A DNA stretch of 64,000 nucleotides, from assembly GCA_019639195.1 (NCBI GenBank), contig JAHBSI010000003.1:248001-312000 (forward strand), written 5' to 3'. Below are positions 1 to 9,261 of the stretch, piece by piece. The position numbers and the translations under genes were made by a program. Under the pieces are notes generated by a model. That model ran no database searches. It was not told where the DNA came from and saw only the letters and a program-made list of their open reading frames with translations. The first letter of the stretch is position 1; every line of letters begins with the position of its first letter. Origin of the DNA: Acidobacteriota bacterium. GTDB taxonomy: Bacteria > Acidobacteriota > Blastocatellia > Pyrinomonadales > Pyrinomonadaceae.

Positions 1-1
1 G

Positions 2-949
2 CCTTCGCGAGGTGCTCTGCTCACGTATGCGTCGCTCGATGCTGACGGTGCAACGGCCGCTGGACAGGTGACGGCAAAGGAGATGCGCGAGCTCTATCGT
101 GTTGACGAGATCGACCTGAACACCCGTATTTTCGGCGTCATCGGCGACCCGATCGCCCAATCACTCTCGCCGAACATTCACGATCCGCTCTTCCAAAAGG
201 CCGGGCTGAACGCCTTATTCCTGCCGTTCCTTGTAAAGGACCTTCGCGGGTTCATCGACAAATTCGTGCGTCCTCGGACGCAAGAATGCGGGCTCGACTT
301 TGGCGGCTTGAGCGTGACGATGCCGCACAAGCTTGCGATCATCGAAATGCTCGACGAGATCGACGATTCGGCACGTGTGGTCGGGGCGGTGAACACGGTG
401 AAGGTCGATGGCGAAAGGCTTATCGGTTACAACACCGACGCGGCCGGTTTCATCACGCCGCTCAAACAGCGTTTGCCGGACCTGAACGGCGTCCGGGTTG
501 CGCTCTTTGGCGCCGGCGGTGCGGCAAGAGCGTGTATTTCCGCCCTCTCAGCAGAAGGTGCCGAGCTCACCGTCTTCGCACGCGATCCAAACGCCGCTCG
601 AAGACTTCTGCTGGATCGCGAGATCGAGGTCCGCGATCTTCGCGAAGGGAACGAACTCGCGGGCTTTGACGTAATAGTTAATGGAACGCCGATCGGGATG
701 CGTGGCGAATTCGAACATCTTTCGCCCGCGCCGAATGCGAGGTTTTCGAGCCGTCAGGTCGTTTTCGATCTGGTGACGAAAGCGGGCGACACGCCGCTGA
801 TCTCGGCGGCAAAAGAAGCGGGTGCGAACGTGATCCCGGGTATCGAGATGCTTATTTCGCAAGGGCTTAGGCAATTTGAGATCTGGACGGGCGAGAAGGA
901 CGATGAGCAGTTGGTCCGCCGTTCTCTTGCGGAGAAAATGAAGCAATGA
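2..949 (+). CDS. aroE: Bifunctional 3-dehydroquinate dehydratase / shikimate dehydrogenase (5' end outside window)
   Basis: The reading frame is open from the first bases of the window, so no start is visible. The first ~30 codons read GALLTYASLDADGATAAGQ and then KEMRELY, which is the typical C-terminus of a type I 3-dehydroquinase (AroD). The frame runs without a stop into a full shikimate dehydrogenase: substrate motif SLSP, catalytic lysine in SVTMPHK, aspartate in NTDAAGF, and NADP-binding GAGGAARA. Together they would catalyse steps 3 and 4 of the shikimate pathway (dehydroquinate to dehydroshikimate to shikimate) in the cytoplasm. AroD-AroE fusions are known from plants and some bacteria. 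A GTG at 68 could start an AroE-only product, but that would cut into the AroD tail, so fusion is preferred. The stop overlaps the next start (ATGA). Confidence 0.88.
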   Translation, partial: PSRGALLTYASLDADGATAAGQVTAKEMRELYRVDEIDLNTRIFGVIGDPIAQSLSPNIHDPLFQKAGLNALFLPFLVKDLRGFIDKFVRPRTQECGLDFGGLSVTMPHKLAIIEMLDEIDDSARVVGAVNTVKVDGERLIGYNTDAAGFITPLKQRLPDLNGVRVALFGAGGAARACISALSAEGAELTVFARDPNAARRLLLDREIEVRDLREGNELAGFDVIVNGTPIGMRGEFEHLSPAPNARFSSRQVVFDLVTKAGDTPLISAAKEAGANVIPGIEMLISQGLRQFEIWTGEKDDEQLVRRSLAEKMKQ

Positions 950-1965
950 ACGAGCGTTACAGCCGACAGATCCTGTTTCATCCGATCGGAGCGGCCGGAC
1001 AGGAAAAGCTCGCTGCATCGACGGTTCTGCTCGTCGGCGTCGGAGCCCTTGGCTGTGCGCAGGCCGAGATGCTGGCTCGTGCCGGCGTCGGGAAGATCAG
1101 GCTCGTCGATCGTGATTTTGTCGAATACACGAACCTTCAGCGACAGACGCTTTTTACCGAAGATGATGCCGAGGAACGCCTGCCGAAGGCCGTAGCCGCG
1201 AAACGTCGCCTTTCACAGATAAATTGCGAGATCGAGATCGAAGAAACGGTCGCTGACGTGTCGAATTCGAACATAGAACGGCTCGTCGCGGGCTGCGATC
1301 TTGTGCTCGATGGAACGGATAATTTTCAGGTCCGCTATCTCGTAAATGACGCGTGCGTTAAGACAGGAATTCCCTGGATCTACGGAGCAGCGGTCTCGAG
1401 TTACGGGATGACGATGAACATCATACCGGGCGAAACTCCTTGCCTGCGGTGCATCTTTCCCGAGCTGCCCGATCCCGGTTCGGCCCCGACGTGTGATACG
1501 GCCGGCGTGATCGCACCATTGGTGATGCGTGTCGCGGCGATGCAGGTCGCTGAGGCGTTCAAGATACTCGTTGGCGACCGGGATTCGCTTAGCCGCAAGC
1601 TCAGGCAATTCGACGTTTGGACGAACGAGGAAAAGGCGATAGGCATCGGTTCGCCAGATCCGGACTGCAAAACGTGCGGAAAGCGGGATTTTGAATTCCT
1701 CAACGCCGAATCCAACGAATTTGCGGCCGTCCTTTGCGGCCGGAATGCCGTGCAGATCGCGCCTTCCACCGCCGGCAAACTCGATCTCGACCAGCTCGCC
1801 GATCGGCTCAAGTTCAATTTTTCGATAAATCAGAACGAGTATCTGCTGCGTTTTTCGCCGGATGCTTTTGAGGTTACGGTTTTTTCTGATGGCCGTGCGA
1901 TCGTCAAGGGAACTGACGATGCGACGGTCGCTCGCTCGCTCTACGCAAAGTATATCGGCGTCTGA
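946..1965 (+). CDS. MoeB/ThiF-family sulfur-carrier adenylyltransferase
   Basis: This is an E1-like enzyme that activates the C-terminus of a ubiquitin-like sulfur carrier (MoaD or ThiS) with ATP, for molybdopterin or thiamine synthesis. Visible are the ATP-binding GVGALGC near residue 31, the DRDFVEYTNLQRQ segment, zinc-binding pairs CLRC and CKTC, and a candidate catalytic cysteine in PTCDTAG. After the ~240-residue E1 core comes a ~90-residue C-terminal domain starting CGRNAVQI, as in long bacterial MoeB/ThiF proteins. It overlaps the upstream aroDE stop by 4 bases, so it is probably translationally coupled. Which carrier it serves cannot be told from sequence. moeA and moaC lie 42 kb away and no thi genes are in view. 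Confidence 0.87.
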   Translation: MNERYSRQILFHPIGAAGQEKLAASTVLLVGVGALGCAQAEMLARAGVGKIRLVDRDFVEYTNLQRQTLFTEDDAEERLPKAVAAKRRLSQINCEIEIEETVADVSNSNIERLVAGCDLVLDGTDNFQVRYLVNDACVKTGIPWIYGAAVSSYGMTMNIIPGETPCLRCIFPELPDPGSAPTCDTAGVIAPLVMRVAAMQVAEAFKILVGDRDSLSRKLRQFDVWTNEEKAIGIGSPDPDCKTCGKRDFEFLNAESNEFAAVLCGRNAVQIAPSTAGKLDLDQLADRLKFNFSINQNEYLLRFSPDAFEVTVFSDGRAIVKGTDDATVARSLYAKYIGV

Positions 1966-1981
1966 GCAAGGAAGGTGTGTT

Positions 1982-3310
1982 ATGGCTGGCGCAAGGCCAA
2001 AGGTCGTGATAGTTGGCGGTGGTTTCGGCGGTCTCTGGGCCGCAAAGGCCCTTGCAAAAAGCAAGGTCGATGTGGTCGTTATCGACCGGCAGAATCACCA
2101 CGTTTTTCAGCCGCTCTTGTATCAGGTCGCGACGGCCGTGCTCTCGCCCGGTGAGATCGCGCAGCCGATCCGACGCATTCTCCACAACTATAAGAATATC
2201 GAGGTCGTGCTTGGTGAAGTGGTCGAGGTCGATCCCGCGAACAAGCAGGCCGTGCTCGGCGACGGCGTCCGCGTGAGTTTTGACTACCTGATCATCGCCG
2301 CCGGTGCCCGCCATTCGTATTTCGGGCACGACGATTGGGAAACCTCGGCTCCCGGCCTTAAGACGCTAGATGACGCCGTCGAGATCCGTCGCCGCGTCCT
2401 TCTTGCGTTCGAGATGGCCGAGCGTGATGCGTATCTTCAGAATCGCAAACGGCAGCTGAACTTTGTCGTGGTCGGCGGCGGCCCGACCGGTGTCGAAATG
2501 GCAGGTGCGATCGCCGACATCGCGCGTCAGGCACTTGCGAAGGATTTCAAAGCGATCCGAACGGCCGACGCGCACGTCGTGCTTTACGAAGGCTCGGACC
2601 GCATCCTCGGCACCTTCGCACCGGAACTTTCCGACAGTGCAAAACAACAGCTCGAAGACATCGGCGTCGAAGTGCAATTGAAGTCTTTCGTGAGCGAGAT
2701 CGAGCCCGGCCGCGTGAAGGTCGGCGAAGATTGGATCGACTGCGACGTTGTCGTCTGGGCGACAGGCGTTGCCGCATCGAGCTTAGGAAAAAAACTTGGG
2801 GTCGAGACCGACAAGGCAGGCCGCGTCTTCGTCGAACCCGACCTTTCGATCAAAACGAACAAGGATATTTTCGTGATCGGCGATATGGCGTCGATCAAGC
2901 AGGCAGACGGCACGCCGGTTCCGGGCGTCAGTCCCGCCGCAATGCAGATGGGCGAGCAGACGGCAAAGAATATTCTCGCCGAGCTCGACGGCAGACCACG
3001 CAAGCCTTTTGAATACAACGACAAGGGCACGATGGCGACGATCGGCCGCAGCAAGGCGATCGCCGAGATCGGTAAATTCAAGTTCCGCGGTTTCATCGCG
3101 TGGCTGATGTGGCTCTTCCTTCACGTCTTCTTCCTGATCGGTTTCAAGAACCGTCTGGCAGTGATGACGGATTGGTTCTGGGCGTATCTCACGCGTGAGC
3201 GGAGCGCTCGTCTTATAACAGGCAAAGCCGAGCATATGCACGACGCGATCGAGTTCCTGCAGGCGGCAAGGTCGCGGGATACGAGGTCAAAATCAAAAAC
3301 GACGGTTTGA
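1982..3310 (+). CDS. ndh: Type II NADH:quinone oxidoreductase (NDH-2)
   Basis: Single-subunit, non-proton-pumping NADH dehydrogenase that passes electrons from NADH through FAD to membrane quinone. The 442-residue product has an N-terminal FAD Rossmann motif (GGGFGGLWAAKAL), a second dinucleotide motif (GGGPTGVEMAG) for NADH, the FAD-contacting IGDMAS segment, and AMQMGEQTA matching the quinone-site AQxAxQ region. A hydrophobic C-terminal stretch (FIAWLMWLFLHVFFLIG) with basic flanks fits the membrane anchor. The ATG at 1982 is chosen because AAGGAAGG lies just upstream and the FAD motif follows at once. An in-frame start at 1862 would lie inside the previous gene. It sits 16 bases after the MoeB/ThiF gene. 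Confidence 0.93.
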   Translation: MAGARPKVVIVGGGFGGLWAAKALAKSKVDVVVIDRQNHHVFQPLLYQVATAVLSPGEIAQPIRRILHNYKNIEVVLGEVVEVDPANKQAVLGDGVRVSFDYLIIAAGARHSYFGHDDWETSAPGLKTLDDAVEIRRRVLLAFEMAERDAYLQNRKRQLNFVVVGGGPTGVEMAGAIADIARQALAKDFKAIRTADAHVVLYEGSDRILGTFAPELSDSAKQQLEDIGVEVQLKSFVSEIEPGRVKVGEDWIDCDVVVWATGVAASSLGKKLGVETDKAGRVFVEPDLSIKTNKDIFVIGDMASIKQADGTPVPGVSPAAMQMGEQTAKNILAELDGRPRKPFEYNDKGTMATIGRSKAIAEIGKFKFRGFIAWLMWLFLHVFFLIGFKNRLAVMTDWFWAYLTRERSARLITGKAEHMHDAIEFLQAARSRDTRSKSKTTV

Positions 3311-3343
3311 ACCGCACGCGAATTTGCTATCATTTAGCAAAAA

Positions 3344-5485
3344 ATGAAGCGTATAACATTCCCTGTCGTCACCATTCTCCTCTTCGCACTGACCATCCTC
3401 GCCGCCGGCCCGCAGATATGGACGGTCGATTCACGCGCCGACATCTTAAAGGGCGATGCCGACGGCGTTTCGATCGGCGATGACGGACGGCTTTCGATCG
3501 CGCCGAAGCTCAGCGAAATCTTCTCGACCGGCGAATCGTTCATCTTCTCGGCCGCACGGGATGCCGCCGGCAACACATTCCTCGGCACGGGCCCGAACGG
3601 AAAGGTCTTTCGCGTGGATGCGGCCGGAAAGGGAAGCGTGCTGGCGGATCTTGCGGAGCTGAATGTCTCGGCGGTCGCGGTCGCCGCGAACGGCGATGTT
3701 TTTGCCGGCACGATGCCGGACGGCAAGGTCTATCGGATCGACAAGAGCGGCACCGCAAGCGTTTATTTCGACCCGAAAGCAAAATACATCTGGGCGCTCG
3801 AAGTTCTGCCGAGCGGGGAGCTCGCGGTCGCAACCGGCGATCAGGGCAAGATCTATAAGGTGCGGGCGGCAGGGGCATCGCCCGAAAGTTCGGTGCTCTA
3901 TGATTCCGAAGACCTTCACGTCGTCTCGCTGACAAGCGACAAAGCGGGGAATCTCTACGCCGGAACCGACGCAAGCGGCATTCTCCTTAGGATATCGCCG
4001 GACGGAAAGGCCTTCGCGCTTCTCGATTCGCCGCTGAGCGAATTGCATTCCGCCGTCGTCGCGGCTGACGGTTCGATCTATGCACTTGCGATCGCCGATG
4101 CAGCCTCGAGCGTAAAGGCCGCGGCCGCAGCGGCAACGCCGTCAGACGCCGACAAAGGAGACAAGCCGGTTACGGTCCCAAAACCTTCCGCAGCGGCGCA
4201 AACTCCGAGATCCGAGTTCGATCTTTCAAAAGCGAAGTCGGCGGTTTATCACATTCTGCCGGACGGAACCGTTGATCTGCTGTGGGCACCGGAGAATGTC
4301 GTCGGATTTTCGCTTGCGGCGGTCAATGACGGCGTGCTTGTCGGCACGTCAGACAAGGGCCGCGTTTACAAGCTCACGAACGATCGGAGCGAAACGCTGC
4401 TTCTTCAAAGTTCTGCGGGCCAGATCTCGGATCTTCTTCCGCTGGGGAATAACGGCTTCCTCGCGTCGGCGAGCAATCAGGGCGTGCTTTTTACTTTTGG
4501 AGCGAACAACGCCGCCGAGGGAACATATTCTTCGCCTGTTCTCGATGCAGGAACAACGGCATCGTGGGGCAGATTGCGTTGGCGTTCGAGCGGTGCGGTC
4601 ACGATCCAGACGCGTTCCGGCAACACCGAAGTTCCGAATAACACGTGGAGCGACTGGAGTACCGCAGGTGCCGATCCAAACGGCTTTCAAGTTTCGAGCC
4701 CGAAGGCAAGATACATTCAATGGCGCGCGACGCTGAAGAACGCGGGCTCGACGTTGAGCTCCGTCAGCCTCGCGTTCCTGCCGCGAAACACAGCTCCGGA
4801 GATCACTTCGCTCGAAGTGCTCCCGACGAATGTCGGATTGCAGCCGAATCCCGCTTCTCCGATCGACCCGAATATCGAGATCTCAGGTTTGTCGCCCGAA
4901 CTCTTCGGCCTGCCGACGGCGCCCGCGGCTCCGAGGCGTGTTTACCAACGCGGTGCGTTGTCGCTGCAATGGACCGCGGCGGACGCGAATGATGACACGC
5001 TCGTGTTCGACATTTATTTTCGAACGGTCGGCGAAAGCGTTTGGAGAGAACTGCGGACGGGCCTGACAGACACGTTCTTTACGATCGACGGCCAATCTTT
5101 TGCCGACGGGCAATATGTCTTCAAGGTTGTCGCACGCGACAGCACCTCGAACCCTGCGGCCATGGCAATGAACGGCGAACGGTTGACCGAAACTGTTGAG
5201 ATCGACAACACGCCGCCTGTCATTACCGAATCATCACCTGTGGTCGTCCTAAGCGGTATCGCGCGTCTTTCATTTGCGGCCTCGGATGCCGCGTCTTACA
5301 TTTCGCGTGCAGAATATACGGTGAACGCCGGCGAATGGAAACCGATCTATCCCGATGACGGGATCGCGGATAGCGCGAACGAGAGATTCACTATCGAGGT
5401 GCCGGCTGGAAAGGGCAATGCCGTAACGATCCGCGTTTTCGACGCGAACGGCAACTCGGGAAATTATCGTGTGATCGTGAAGTAG
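3344..5485 (+). CDS. Secreted multi-domain beta-propeller protein with FnIII-like region
   Basis: A 713-residue protein with an N-terminal signal peptide (MKRITFPVVTILLFALTIL, then AAGP). Residues ~45-250 and ~300-390 carry repeated blades of the type GKVYRIDKSGTA and NLYAGTDASG, typical of NHL/WD40-like propellers. They are split by an Ala/Pro/Lys-rich linker (~255-295). Residues ~395-480 (SPVLDAG, WSDWS, ARYIQWRA) resemble a jelly-roll carbohydrate-binding-like domain. Residues ~525-620 look like fibronectin type III (LSLQWTAADAN, YVFKVVARD), followed by an Ig-like C-terminus. No catalytic motif is seen, so a surface or periplasmic binding role is likely. It starts 33 bases after ndh and ends 3 bases from a convergent gene. 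Confidence 0.75.
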   Translation: MKRITFPVVTILLFALTILAAGPQIWTVDSRADILKGDADGVSIGDDGRLSIAPKLSEIFSTGESFIFSAARDAAGNTFLGTGPNGKVFRVDAAGKGSVLADLAELNVSAVAVAANGDVFAGTMPDGKVYRIDKSGTASVYFDPKAKYIWALEVLPSGELAVATGDQGKIYKVRAAGASPESSVLYDSEDLHVVSLTSDKAGNLYAGTDASGILLRISPDGKAFALLDSPLSELHSAVVAADGSIYALAIADAASSVKAAAAAATPSDADKGDKPVTVPKPSAAAQTPRSEFDLSKAKSAVYHILPDGTVDLLWAPENVVGFSLAAVNDGVLVGTSDKGRVYKLTNDRSETLLLQSSAGQISDLLPLGNNGFLASASNQGVLFTFGANNAAEGTYSSPVLDAGTTASWGRLRWRSSGAVTIQTRSGNTEVPNNTWSDWSTAGADPNGFQVSSPKARYIQWRATLKNAGSTLSSVSLAFLPRNTAPEITSLEVLPTNVGLQPNPASPIDPNIEISGLSPELFGLPTAPAAPRRVYQRGALSLQWTAADANDDTLVFDIYFRTVGESVWRELRTGLTDTFFTIDGQSFADGQYVFKVVARDSTSNPAAMAMNGERLTETVEIDNTPPVITESSPVVVLSGIARLSFAASDAASYISRAEYTVNAGEWKPIYPDDGIADSANERFTIEVPAGKGNAVTIRVFDANGNSGNYRVIVK

Positions 5486-5488
5486 AAC

Positions 5489-6016
5489 TTACTCTCCCTT
5501 TGCGAGCGGCCGGGTCTGGCCTTCTTGGTCGATCTCGAGGTGACGCGTCGTGTTGTCGGTAACGCTCGGCGGGACCAGGTCGCCGGTCTTGTAACGCGAT
5601 TCGACGCTTGCATATTCAGGCTCACGAGCGGGCAAACCGTAGGTTGCCGGTGCGCTCGTTATCTGATTCGGCATTCCGCCGGAAAAGGTCGTCTGTCCCT
5701 TTTCGTATCGACGAAGCTGCAAATACTGAGCAAAGCCCGCACCAAGCGACGCAAACGCCGGGATCAGCATCCAGAACCACCAGCCGTATCCCATCCGCGA
5801 AACTCCAAGTCCGATCGCGATGGCGAGAAATGCCAGGCCCGTGAAGATCTTTTTGATCGCGCGTTCGTAGGTGACAGGTTTGCCCTTCTCGCAGGTCAAC
5901 GCCTGCGAAACGCCCGCAGACAGCGAACCCGAGACACCGCCGAGGTCCGTGCCGCAGCCGCGGCAGAATCTGCCGCCTTCAGGATTCTTTTGGCCGCATT
6001 TTGGACAAAACATCAT
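5489..6016 (-). CDS. Zinc-ribbon membrane protein
   Basis: A 175-residue protein opening with a double-CxxC zinc ribbon (CPKCGQKNPEGGRFCRGCG), followed by two hydrophobic segments around residues 52-95 (IFTGLAFLAIAIGLGVS and WWFWMLIPAFASLGAGF) and a polar tail. This zinc_ribbon_2 plus membrane-hairpin layout is common in Acidobacteriota and other environmental bacteria and has no known function. Two adjacent ATG codons can start it. The start lies 2 bases after the rlmB stop, so the two are probably cotranscribed. Another zinc-ribbon gene (16909-17916) appears to have been the upstream neighbour of rlmB before the rearrangement described under findings. Confidence 0.72.
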   Translation of the reverse strand: MMFCPKCGQKNPEGGRFCRGCGTDLGGVSGSLSAGVSQALTCEKGKPVTYERAIKKIFTGLAFLAIAIGLGVSRMGYGWWFWMLIPAFASLGAGFAQYLQLRRYEKGQTTFSGGMPNQITSAPATYGLPAREPEYASVESRYKTGDLVPPSVTDNTTRHLEIDQEGQTRPLAKGE

Positions 6017-6018
6017 TT

Positions 6019-6918
6019 CTATTCTACACCTTTACCCGCTTTTCGCTGACGGCGAGCTTCAAAAAGTATTACGCCGGCGGCGACCGAAACGTTCAGAGAA
6101 TCTATTTTTCCATACATCGGGATCTTCACCAAAACATCACAATTCTCTGCTACAAGGCGATGAAGCCCGCGGCCTTCGCCGCCGAGAACAAGGGCCGAGG
6201 GTCGCGTCCAGTCCCATTCATCGTGCGTCATTTTTGCGTCAACCGACGTTCCGACGACCCAGATGTCACGCTTTTTCAGATCTTCGATGAAACGATTCAG
6301 ATTCTGCGTCTTTGCGACCTTCTGATGCTCGATCGCACCCGCGGAAGCCTTTGCGACGATGTCCGTCAGGCCGACCGAACGCCGGTCCGGAATGACGATG
6401 CCGTCCGCTCCCGCACATTCTGCCGTGCGGACGATCGCGCCGAAATTTCGCGGATCTTCAACACCGTCGAGTACGACGATCAACGGCGTTTCGCCCGCAT
6501 TCTCAAGTATCTCGTCAACGCTTGCATACTGAGCAGGCGAGACGAAAGCCAAAACGCCCTGGACGTTCGCACTGCGTTCGGCGTACTTTGCGAGTGCCTC
6601 GCGAGCAACGCGCGTAAAGGGAACCGAGTTCGCACGCGCAAGGTCGATCACCTCGGAAAGCCGAGCTTCCTTTGCGCCCTGAGCGATCATCACGCGATCG
6701 ACGCGCCGCGGGTCGGCACGCAATGCCTCAAGCACCGGCGATACGCCGAACAAAATGTTGTCGGCATGCGGCCGCTTCTCCGGACGCTCTCGGTCCGCGT
6801 ATGAGCCGCGTTCCGGCCGGCGGTCGCTTCCGCGAACCCGCTCATCGGTCGAACGCAGGTGCCTATCGTCTTGACGCGGCCGATCTCTTCTCGAACGCGC
6901 GTCCCTTGCCTTGTTCAT
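6019..6918 (-). CDS. rlmB: TrmH-family 23S rRNA 2'-O-ribose methyltransferase (RlmB-like)
   Basis: SPOUT-class methyltransferase expected to methylate the 2'-O of a 23S rRNA guanosine (Gm2251 in E. coli). The substrate-binding domain starts at NILFGVSPVLEALRA. The three SPOUT motifs are present: DPRNFGAIVRTAECAGADG, LVLGGEGRGL, and IPMYGKIDSLNVSVAAGV. The first ~50 residues are an unusual Arg/Asp-rich extension. The ATG at 6918 is used; an upstream TTG at 6957 is possible. Codons encoding RPERGSYADRERPEKRPHA form part of a 55-bp sequence repeated exactly at 16846-16900. A second possible start for this gene (MNYKDKRTRPERG) survives there, so the present N-terminus may be secondary. Confidence 0.9.
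   Translation of the reverse strand: MNKARDARSRRDRPRQDDRHLRSTDERVRGSDRRPERGSYADRERPEKRPHADNILFGVSPVLEALRADPRRVDRVMIAQGAKEARLSEVIDLARANSVPFTRVAREALAKYAERSANVQGVLAFVSPAQYASVDEILENAGETPLIVVLDGVEDPRNFGAIVRTAECAGADGIVIPDRRSVGLTDIVAKASAGAIEHQKVAKTQNLNRFIEDLKKRDIWVVGTSVDAKMTHDEWDWTRPSALVLGGEGRGLHRLVAENCDVLVKIPMYGKIDSLNVSVAAGVILFEARRQRKAGKGVE
6764..6818. repeat. 55-bp direct repeat, copy 1 (inside rlmB)
   Basis: An exact 55-base match to 16846-16900 in the same orientation, starting GCATGCGGCCGCTTCTCC and ending CGCGTTCCGGCC. Sequence on both sides differs at once. It lies in the Arg-rich 5' coding part of rlmB and marks the left edge of the accessory block. Confidence 0.95.
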
Positions 6919-7159
6919 AAGCAATACATTTTGTGGCCGAACGGTCCAAACGTTCAACTAAACCAGTTGCTTTCCATCAATGTTATCACCGTTCGACTGC
7001 AACGATCGAACCCAAAACGTTGTCGAGCATTCAAAGATGATCGTCTAATGATCGAGCTTCAAAGCCCAAAGTTCGCGATCGTGGATGCGGTGCAATCATG
7101 TCCGTTTTGGGTCGGGCAGCAAGGCAGCGCGATCCGCTTGATCCCAGCTCCCATGCAAA

Positions 7160-7183
7160 ATGGCCCCGAAAATTCGAGGCCAT
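7160..7183 (-). terminator. Weak hairpin downstream of the metzincin-like gene
   Basis: ATGGCC and GGCCAT arms with an inner CGAA/TTCG pairing and one mismatch, about 30 bases beyond the stop at 7212. On the minus strand it is followed by TTTTGC, a short T-run. The 6919-7211 gap holds nothing else recognisable. Confidence 0.4.
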
Positions 7184-7211
7184 CGTTTAATGCGTTAAAT
7201 ATCGGGCCAAC

Positions 7212-9230
7212 TTATTGCTTTGACGATCGTTTTGCGAATTTCGGATGGTCAGCATTGACCATCGGGTTCACAACGTTCGGATTGTTCCGCAGGAAGCCGA
7301 ACGGATCGCTCATCCTTCGCAACGGGTTGAAAGTGTCGTCCTCTATCACCGGCCGCTGTTCTAGAAGTTGACCACTGCTTCGTCTATTTTCGAGCGTCGT
7401 TGAAGACGTTCCAAGCCGGTCGGCAACGAATATTACATTGTCATATGCGGACTTTGCAAATCCCGCAGCCGCTCGATAATGCATCGTCCGGTAGGAAACA
7501 AGTGCAAGCGTTGCTGCACTTTCCGCAGCGATGAGATGCGCCTTGTCGTTCGGCTGCAGGTCGTGCGTCAAAATATCAGGCAACAGTGCATTTGCATGGT
7601 TAATATTGATCGCCGTCATCCATCGGTCCATATTGTCGCGGTCGAATTGGCTGTAGTTGTTGGACAGTATCATATAGCCCATCACGGAGTCGGACTCATC
7701 CGCCGAAGCCATGAACGGGAAATATCGCTGATAGTAAATGCCATTGTCTTCGTAGTCATAGACGTCATGCGGATGCGGCAAGCCGAGCTGATGCCCGACC
7801 TCATGGATCATTGTGTTGCTCATGCCGATCGTTTCCCTGTTGCTCGGGATTGACCAATCATAGCTAAAGCCGGGATAAGAACCCATTGAAAAGGCCACGC
7901 CTAAAAGTTGCCCAGGACTTTCGACATCAGGCAGCGTATAGGCGAAGTTCATTATTTCGTAGTCGACATTGCCGTGCACATAGTCATTCAAATGATCGGA
8001 ATGAAAGATATTCATATCCCAACTGGCGTTCGACCTGCCTGGGTAACAGTTCGTTGGCGTTCCGAACCAATATGGCAAAGCACATTGGTAAGCTGCGTCA
8101 TGTTCCGCTGTATAGGGTACGTCGCGTTCGGCGATGGAGAACGGATTGAACGGTCGCAGCTTCTTCATTTCAAGCAGGCCGCGGCTAGGTTTCATCAGAT
8201 CCTGTCCGCGCGCTCCACCATCACCATTGAAATAGGTGATATCCGTCTGGATCGAATTCGGCAGCCTTTCACTTAATGCCGGGTTGAAGACAGGACTTGA
8301 AGTAAACTGAGCGTCGATCGCGAGGTATCTAACTATTTGACTCAGGTCACCGGATAGGTCGTCGAATGGCCGGTAGGCCGACATATTGCCATACTCCCAG
8401 ATCGGCGGTATGCGATAGTCGGCATAACCGTCACCATTGATATCAGCGGTGTTTAGGTCGTAGGAATTCGTCCAATAGTCTGGACCCGCCGAGAGGTCGT
8501 AAAACCAGATCCGCCGGAGTGATCCAAGGCCGTTCTGTTCGTCGTCAGGTGTTGTGCCGCCCCACGCCTGCGTTTCGTAGAGATAATAATCAGTCCGGCT
8601 AAAGCCCGTGTCTGGATCAGGATCAGAATGGTCCCAGATCGAATAGGTATGAAAATGAAAATCCGGCCTTCCCCACCAGTTGATGAAAAAGATCGTGTAT
8701 TTTGTGGGATCGATACCAATGTCGCGGGCGTGATCGCCAAGCCAGCGCTCAGTGTCATTCGGATCGATGCATGAGTTCTCAGTGACGTTCACCGAATGTG
8801 AAGGTTCTGCATTGTAGTACTCCTGCATACCCGTGACCACGCACTCAGTATGCCGCTGGCTGTCCAAATAGCTGAAGAAAGAATCCTCAAACCGGCGTGG
8901 AGCGAATCTGACATTATATCGATAGTCGAATGAGTTGCCGACAAAACCGGTTTGCCAATTAAAGGTTCGATAGTGAGATGCCAGGAATTGACGCATCCTC
9001 GTTTCGTCAACTTGCTGATAGCCATTCCCACGCTGGAATCCGACAAATACTATGTTTATGTCAAGTTGCTGATTTATTTCCCGGAAAGCGCCCGGTTCAA
9101 GCGTTGTGAACCGAATGTTCGGGTTGCGATCAGGCGCTTTTGCCATTACGGGTGCGGACGACAGCAGCGTCGAGATGCAGAAGATCGTTAGAATAAGGTT
9201 GGTCGTTACCTTCTGGATGCGTTTCATCAT
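7212..9230 (-). CDS. Secreted metzincin-like zinc metalloprotease
   Basis: A 672-residue protein with a signal peptide (KVTTNLILTIFCISTLLSSAPVMAKA). The zinc-binding signature HEVGHQLGLPH fits HExxHxxGxxH exactly, and a Met-turn-like SVMGYM follows about 40 residues later. Together these mark the metzincin clan. The ~450-residue region before it (NWWGRPDFHFH, ADINGDGYADYR) is not a family I recognise. The ATG at 9230 is chosen because AGGAGG lies just upstream; a second ATG at 9227 gives better spacing. The longer frame to 9404 would cross a gene relic. It is the last gene of a minus-strand run behind a DsbA-like gene, which fits a secreted protein with disulfides. Substrate unknown. Confidence 0.78.
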   Translation of the reverse strand: MMKRIQKVTTNLILTIFCISTLLSSAPVMAKAPDRNPNIRFTTLEPGAFREINQQLDINIVFVGFQRGNGYQQVDETRMRQFLASHYRTFNWQTGFVGNSFDYRYNVRFAPRRFEDSFFSYLDSQRHTECVVTGMQEYYNAEPSHSVNVTENSCIDPNDTERWLGDHARDIGIDPTKYTIFFINWWGRPDFHFHTYSIWDHSDPDPDTGFSRTDYYLYETQAWGGTTPDDEQNGLGSLRRIWFYDLSAGPDYWTNSYDLNTADINGDGYADYRIPPIWEYGNMSAYRPFDDLSGDLSQIVRYLAIDAQFTSSPVFNPALSERLPNSIQTDITYFNGDGGARGQDLMKPSRGLLEMKKLRPFNPFSIAERDVPYTAEHDAAYQCALPYWFGTPTNCYPGRSNASWDMNIFHSDHLNDYVHGNVDYEIMNFAYTLPDVESPGQLLGVAFSMGSYPGFSYDWSIPSNRETIGMSNTMIHEVGHQLGLPHPHDVYDYEDNGIYYQRYFPFMASADESDSVMGYMILSNNYSQFDRDNMDRWMTAININHANALLPDILTHDLQPNDKAHLIAAESAATLALVSYRTMHYRAAAGFAKSAYDNVIFVADRLGTSSTTLENRRSSGQLLEQRPVIEDDTFNPLRRMSDPFGFLRNNPNVVNPMVNADHPKFAKRSSKQ

Positions 9231-9261
9231 GTTCCTCCTGAAATGTGTCAATATATATCTG

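Noticed and set aside
1213..2064. Minus-strand open frame over the MoeB/ThiF gene
   Set aside because: Shadow; the plus-strand gene has full motifs.
6958..7211. Possible tRNA or small RNA in the gap
   Set aside because: No cloverleaf or conserved arm is visible; only a weak hairpin at 7160-7183.
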